Source: Malania oleifera
Taxonomy: Eukaryota; Streptophyta; Magnoliopsida; Santalales; Ximeniaceae
Reading direction: 5' to 3'
Length of the DNA stretch: 64,000 bases
NCBI RefSeq assembly: GCF_029873635.1
Contig: NC_080423.1
Location: 99,572,991-99,636,990, forward strand
The notes beneath the pieces are model-generated. The model searched no databases. It had not been told where the DNA came from and saw only the letters and a list, made by a program, of their open reading frames with translations. The position numbers and the translations under genes were made by a program. Of the stretch, positions 57,575-64,000 are shown in pieces (within the stretch, counting starts at the first letter, position 1; every line of letters begins with the position of its first letter).

Positions 57575-57935
57575 ATTCCTCAACAACTCATGATACTTGG
57601 TTGACTCTCGACGCATCATTTTCTTATAGCTCCAAGACAAGAGAAATTCAATTGAAAGACAAAATTCAGTTAATGCAACGTGGCTCTCGTAGTGTGGCTG
57701 AATATGCTCGTTCTTTTTACTCTCTTCGTGATCAATTAACTTAGTGTTATTGGCAAACCGCTTGATGACACTAATAAGGTACATTGGTTTCTTTGTGGTC
57801 TTGGATCAGATTTAAAAAATTTTCATCGTCTATGTTGTCTTAGATGCCACAACCTTCCTTCACCAATTTGGTGCCCAAAGTTTTGAGTCATGATGTAGCG
57901 ACCCGAAAAAATTTCGTTCAAATTTCTCTAATACC

Positions 57936-58095
57936 ACTTGTAATAACCTGAATATTTCATATTATAATAATCACTGATACAAACAGTGGAAGTCCTTAAA
58001 TGCTAATTATCAGAGTACTAAACTATCCCAATATCACATTAAAGATCTAAATTATAAAATAATGGATATCACTTAGTTTATTTTGTAGGCATGCC
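57936..58095 (-). mobile_element. Fragment of a Gypsy-type LTR end
   Basis: On the minus strand an LTR-like end GGTTATTACA is followed by AGTGGTATTAGAG, similar to a primer site. Only about 150 bp remain before a SIRE fragment begins. Assignment is tentative. Confidence 0.4.
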
Positions 58096-58099
58096 TAAG

Positions 58100-58483
58100 A
58101 TCGTCCTCCTCCAAGGACAGATGGTACTTGGATAGTGGGTGCTCATGGCACATGATCGGGGACAAGGGCAAATTTACATCAATTGTTCCCAAGGATGGAG
58201 GTTGTGTAACATTTGGGGGAAATGCCAAAGGATGTATAATTGGGGTAGGTAAGGTTGGTAAGGATTCCTCTCTTACCATTGATAATGTTTTGCTGGTTGA
58301 TGGACTGAAACATAATCTACTTAGAATAAGTCAATTTTGTGACATAAGATATAAAGTATCTTTTGAAAATGACACCTGTATAATAGAAAATAAAACAGAT
58401 CACAAAGTGCTTTTTATTGCTGATAGATATGAAAATGTTTATACTACCTCTCTTGATAATTTAACTTCACAACAAGTAACATG
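58100..58483 (+). pseudogene. SIRE-type Copia protease / gag-pre-integrase fragment
   Basis: It reads RWYLDSGCSWHMIGDKGKFT, with the aspartic protease motif DSGCS intact, then GGCVTFGGNAKGCIIGVGKV, LLVDGLKHNLLRISQFCDI and TDHKVLFIADRYENVYT, all diagnostic of SIRE/Maximus Copia pol. It is open for about 128 codons and is stopped by the D-family LTR at 58484. This part of pol is exactly what element D lacks. Confidence 0.87.
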
Positions 58484-60325
58484 TGTTGGTCTTACAAGGC
58501 TTAAAATCTTGTTATCTTATTTTGAAGCCAAAAAACAAGTGGAATCTAACATATTTGTGTGAGTAATGTTATTTCAGGGCGCACATATGAGAAAGTAAGG
58601 TCAAAGTACTCACAAAGATCAAATGAAGCTTAAATGAGTCAAAGCATAAATTTAAAGATGATATATTAAACCTTGAAGAATATGAGGTCATGCATGATTT
58701 GTTGAAAGCCAAGGAATGTTTAAAGTCAAAAGAGGCAAATAAAAGCAAAGTGAGAGAGCTCAAAAAATATTAAAGCTTGAAGACCAAAAAAGAGCCAAAG
58801 CGAGCATGAAGACTTGAAAGTTTAGAATGTTAATGTCTTAGAAGTCTCATGTAAGTGCTTTAATGTTTAAAATATCATTTGAAATATTATAAAACTCTTA
58901 GGTTAACTTCTTGGACCTAGATACCTTTTAAAACTTGGAAATTTTTTTTATAAGGACAAAAATTATTTTAAAAGGGTTAGAATCATTTTTGGAATGAAAA
59001 ACACCAAAAAGAGTTTTTCCAAATGCGGTCAATTTTTATAAATCCGCATTGAGGTGAATTTTTCTCTATCAAAAACTATTATTTTAAAATATGTTCAACA
59101 TGAAAGTTGTAGGATTTTCTCTTATCTTTCTTTTGACACCATGAACACCTAATTTGGAGTTATATAGAAAAAGTTATGGCCAAAACACTGAAATGGGGTC
59201 ACAACTGTCAATCAATTGAACACTATTCACGGGAGGAACTTCAGCTGACTGAACAGCACACAGAACCACTTTTGACGACAGAAGTGTAACTTCAGACGTC
59301 TAAAGATTTTTTGCTGAATTTTTTTTTAGGCATAACCACCTCAGACGACTGAACCCGAAAGTTTAGTCATCTAAACACTGTTAACGAGCAAAAAATTTTC
59401 AAAATTTATTTTTTAAACATTAGTTTCTTGTGCACCAAACTTTCTAAAAACTTGGAAAATTATCTAAGGAAACTTGTTTGAAAGTCTATAAATACATGGT
59501 TTTGCAAATCAAAACAAACCAAGTATTGAAAAATCTGTTTGTGAAGCTGAAAGCACTCTTGTTCTTACAAGTTCTCTTGCTCACTCACTGCAAAACTCTT
59601 TTGCTAAGATATTCCGAAGTGCTAATCCTTCCTCCTCTGAATTTCTACTGCTAATCCTCATCTAAGAAGGATATTGGTGAATTCTACACTTGAACTTCAT
59701 TCTATTTCATATTGATATTTTACATTGAAGTATATAGTGCTGAACTTGTACTAACTTACTCTTTGTGAGAGTATATTTATACGCATATTATATCTTGTTT
59801 CTTGTAGTTCTTTGACATTCCAAGGATTGTTTGGATCGTTCGCTAAGCAAGGGGATTTTGCTTAGAGAGGCGGGCTCTAGCCTAAAGGAGTGACCAAACG
59901 AGGGGACATCGTTTGGTGAGGCGAGCTCTAGCCTAGTGAAGGAGTGTTTGAACGTGGGGTATCACTTGTAAAGGTTTTGTTCCACCCATCAATGGAATAG
60001 GTTTATTGAATCCTTTGGTGGATTTCCAAAGGCGAGAACGTAGGCTAGGTATAAGCCGAACCTCGTAAAAATTTCCATCTCAATCTCTCTTTCCCTATTC
60101 TTTATTTCCAGTGCATATTTAAATTGCGTGGATGGTTTAAATTTGAAAATCATATAAACTACATATATTTGGAAATCAAACAAACTTAAGGTTTAATTTT
60201 GATCTGGGTTGCGGAAACCAAAAGGGAGTACGTTGGTTGAACCATTCTTTGCGGAAACCATACAGGAGTACGTTACTTGGTTAAACACCCAAAGATAAAT
60301 TAACTGAGAGTTTATTTGGATTCTG
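58484..60325 (+). mobile_element. Truncated D-family LTR (fourth copy)
   Basis: It starts TGTTGGTCTTACAAGGC and follows the D LTR through the TATA motif (GTCTATAAATACATGG at about 59486) and the GAGGCGGGCTCTAGCC units (59868-59930) to about 60325, where homology stops roughly 500 bp before the LTR end. Four TTCAGACGTCTGAA-type words lie at 59238-59380. It inserted in the SIRE pol fragment. Confidence 0.85.
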
Positions 60326-60520
60326 AACTCATCTAGATTTTCATTTGTTATGCATCTTGGCCACTTAGGTGACCTAGAACACTAATAAGGCTCACATGGG
60401 TCTTTGTCTGGCATGACGATCAAGGTGATTCCTTGGCCATCTCTGTCTCTATGGGAAGGCCTAACTTTTAGGTTTGGTTTATCTATAAGCAAATCTACTT
60501 GTTTTCCCAATCTAAAAATA
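60326..60520. other. No feature seen
   Basis: Unique-looking sequence between an LTR break and the repeat block; nothing recognisable. Confidence 0.5.
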
Positions 60521-61225
60521 CATTATTAGTAGCGGGACTAATACAAGACTATTAGTGGCGATTTAATAAATTTGCCGCTAATAATACACTATTAGTGACT
60601 GTTATCCTAAACTGTCACTAATATAGTTAACTTTTCCTAGTCAACAAATGCATTATTAGTCATGGTTTGGATAAACTGTCACTAATAACAGACTATTAGT
60701 GACTGTTTTTCAAAACTGTCATTAATATAGTTAAATATATTTTTTAAATAAAAAATTATATTAGTGACAGTTGAACAAATTCATCGCTATAAATGGACTA
60801 TTAGTGATGGTTTACATAAACTGTCACTAATATCATTGACTTTTTCTTAGTTGACAAATTCATTATTAGTGACGGTTTAAGAAACCATTAGTAATATTGT
60901 ACTATTAGTGACGGTTTCTTAGAACCGTCACTACTATTGTTGACTTTTTCATAGTCAACATGCGTTATTAGTAACAGCTCATGTAACTGTGACTAATATA
61001 ATACTATTAGTGACGTTAAGTTAATCGTCACTAATAACTGCCTTTTAGTGATGCCTTGAATTCATCACTAATACCCCAAGAAACGTCGTTAATATTTTTT
61101 CGGGATAGTTTTTGCACAAAAAGTGGTTTACCATGATGGTTTGAGCAGGAGAACTGGTTTTTTGTGACGGTTCCAATTTTGTCACTAAAAGTGAGTTATT
61201 AGTGACGTTTTTTCACTAATAAGGA
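60521..61225. repeat. TTAGTGACGG inverted/direct repeat block, CACTA-like
   Basis: More than fifteen copies of (T)ATTAGTGACGGTTT or its reverse ACCGTCACTAATA occur in 700 bp, many paired as short palindromes (for example 60903-60935). Such arrays are known as subterminal transposase-binding regions of plant CACTA (EnSpm) elements. The CACTACAA-type terminus is not clearly seen and no transposase is present, so this is a fragment, a non-autonomous copy, or another DNA transposon. Confidence 0.6.
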
Positions 61226-62249
61226 AAGAATTAACATGATTCAGTAATGTGCCTACGTACACGAGAGCAAACGGTGGATAACTTTTATTATCATCTCAAA
61301 ACCAGATTTACAACATTGTATATATGCTAACACATACAAAGGGATTAGGAAGTTCCCCAAATACCCATGTATCAATCCTCGGAGGTTTTGCCACCAAATC
61401 CTCAACCTACTGATATTTTCAATTCAAAATTCAAAAATAATACCGAACAAAATCGTCGATGGTTGCAGCAAACCGTTGATGGTTTCTTACAAAGATCGAA
61501 ACCGTCGACGGTTTCAGAAAAAACATTAACGGTTTCTTCCCGAGGCTAAACCGTCAATGTAGCTGTCGACCAAACCATCAATTGTTTCTTCTTGCAGCTC
61601 GGCTTCCTTATTTTTTTTAACATGCTTTCTCTATACATGTGTTTCACTCAACATAAGCCACATACTCCAATAAATTGCTTTTGACCTAGCTATTTCCAAA
61701 TCTAATATTAGAGGCAACCATTAAAGTCTCTCATTCAGTTCTAGATATTACTAGAGTTCTATTGGGATTGACACCTAAAAACAAATAATTCTTTGTATTG
61801 TCTCTTATAATAAATCTAATAGAAACGGAAAATGAAAATCAACCATTACAAACAAATGTCGACACAATTGTGATCTAAGATCATATAGTGCGTCAAAAAG
61901 AAAACTTTTATTACTTCTATTATGACAAAGAGAAAGTGATGATGAGTCTTTTTTATTTTATGTTTTTGGGAGTGGGTGAGGGGTAGAGGATTTAGAGAAA
62001 AAAGACAAATCTAGATTTTAAAAGAAACAACACAATCACATGAAAAGTTTTAATATAAATGTCAACAAAAACAAACTATACTACGTATAAAAGTATTAAT
62101 GGTTTTTCAAATCATTTTAATATAAACTATCTTTATACTTTAAAAGTAAGACAAAATATTCCTAAAATAAAGTAAATTAAAAAAATTACTTAGTGTATTT
62201 TAGATAATCTAATATTCAAATCAGAAGGAGGAAACTTGATTTGGTTAGC
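61226..62249. other. AT-rich region with an AACCGTCGACGGTT word cluster
   Basis: At 61455-61590 there are five to six copies of GAAACCGTCGACGGTTTC or variants, probably a remnant of an LTR promoter cassette like those elsewhere in the window. The rest has no coding features. Confidence 0.6.
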
Positions 62250-63257
<1,008 letters not shown>

Positions 63258-63430
63258 TGATGGGGGTGGATCTAGGAGCAACAATCACACACGGGCAAAA
63301 ATAAATAACAAAAATGGAACACCAGATTTTATGTGGTTCGGTCCAACTTGACCTACGTCCATGGAGCACACACCAATTCACTATAATCCGGAAAATAATA
63401 CAAGGAGGAGGAGGCTATTGCCTTCAACTC

Positions 63431-63506
<76 letters not shown>

Positions 63507-63748
63507 GCACACAACTCACAGCTCTACACTACAACACACTTCCACACACAAATACAACACAACACCCATCACATTTATATAGCCTGAGATGGGGGGTAAA
63601 ATTCAAAGATTTGTGGCTTAATGTCAGCCATGGTAGGCAAGGTTGGTGGAGGGTTTCTGATCTCCATTTACCACATGTCTCCATTTCAACATAAGTTGTG
63701 TGGGGGGGGGGGGTGCTACTGTCTCCACATACTATGCGTAGCTCAACA
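63258..63748 (-). mobile_element. 3' LTR of Copia G2
   Basis: 491 bp, homologous to 34751-35145: TGGATCTAGGAGCAACAATC, GTGGTTCGGTCC, a CT array (63435-63503), and TATA box GGCTATATAAATG (63571-63583, minus). The right edge GCTCAACA meets the polypurine complement ATCTCCCACTTGG, showing a minus-strand element that continues past the window. Confidence 0.87.
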
Positions 63749-64000
63749 ATCTCCCACTTGGAGACGGAGATACCATCTCAACTAGTGTATAGAAAAATGA
63801 TGTGCTTATATATGTCTTCAAGCATGAAGAACAACTGAAGATGAGCATAACTTCAGTTTCTCTGTAGTCACCACCTTCATCAATATGCCTGCTGGATTCT
63901 ACTACCTTGAATCTTTTCAAGTGTCAGTACTCCATCCTTTAGTAGAGATCTGATGAAGTGATAACAAAGTCCAATGTGTTTGGTTTTAGAATGAAATGTA
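63749..64000 (-). pseudogene. Copia G2: extreme 3' end of pol
   Basis: The minus strand carries KTKHIGLCYHFIRSLLKDGV and LTLEKIQGSR, the conserved C-terminal end of Copia RNase H. Stops follow; the same segment is present next to the 3' LTR in Copia H (50040-50140). The rest of the element is outside the window. Confidence 0.75.

Larger units (their letters stand above)
55304..57890 (+). pseudogene. Copia L gag, split by solo LTR K
   Basis: From ATG 55304 the frame reads VTIKLISTNYHMWHSQFISL and ESQDLMGFLDGSSC, the N-terminal gag of Ale/Retrofit-type Copia elements, with a frameshift near 55455. It is cut at 55559 and continues from 57580 as DTWLTLDASFSYSSKTREIQ and LMQRGSRSVAEYARSFYSLR, then a frameshift and VHWFLCGLGSD to about 57890. 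The insert carries the duplication ATTCC (55555-55559 / 57575-57579). Confidence 0.85.

Overview
The window is nuclear DNA of a plant, most likely a woody eudicot. The evidence is an intron-containing cytochrome P450 of the CYP72A type, plant-type Copia and Gypsy retrotransposons primed by initiator tRNA-Met, a Cassandra TRIM carrying 5S rRNA sequence, a plant L1-type LINE tail, and AT-rich DNA with long AAT, AT and CT microsatellites. The species cannot be fixed from the sequence. Only one plausible intact host gene is visible, CYP72A-like at 35295-37528 (+), five exons, 510 residues. A partial second copy (about 48767-49560) is a pseudogene that has lost the heme cysteine. Almost everything else is transposable-element DNA, heavily nested.

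Layout. For reference the LTR families are called F, B and C (Gypsy-type, about 2.4-2.8 kb), D and K (long SIRE-type Copia), and G/H (short Copia). 1-5632: an F LTR inside an antisense B LTR, beside Gypsy element A (- strand). 5633-8699: a scrambled C LTR shared by element A on its left and Gypsy element E on its right. 8700-25050: element E (-), opened by a solo D LTR (8884-13418, TSD ACTTT; itself opened by a solo F LTR 9962-12343, TSD TATAA) and by a complete but pol-less SIRE-type element (15752-23586, TSD AGTCT). 25051-25245: a short block of foreign character. 25246-32418: two C LTRs in opposite orientation around an F LTR and a gag fragment. 32419-35145: a truncated Copia (G1) whose LTR lies immediately upstream of the P450. 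35295-37528: the P450. About 37940-39350: a LINE 3' end. 39537-48138: a solo F-type LTR (TSD TTTGT) split by a decayed Gypsy B element (40952-47164). 48144-53560: the P450 pseudogene, with Copia H (49599-53090, TSD AAGGT) inserted just behind it. 53573-58483: a 48-bp tandem repeat, a Cassandra element, a Copia gag split by solo LTR K (TSD ATTCC), and a SIRE protease remnant. 58484-64000: a D LTR, a TTAGTGACGG repeat block, a long AAT array and the 3' end of another G-type Copia that runs off the window.

Most notable signal. Directly upstream of the TATA box, several unrelated LTR families carry a cluster of a short palindromic word repeated about 4 to 11 times. The word is family-specific: TTCGTCGACGAA in F, GGTCGATCGACC in K, a GTGGGCCCCAC type in C. 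Within the D family it is swapped (CAGGC-GACT-GCCTG in one subgroup, TTCAGACGTCTGAA in another) or missing in one copy. This looks like an exchangeable promoter cassette of retrotransposons. No coordinated host operon or pathway is present; the elements relate to each other by insertion order and homology, not function.
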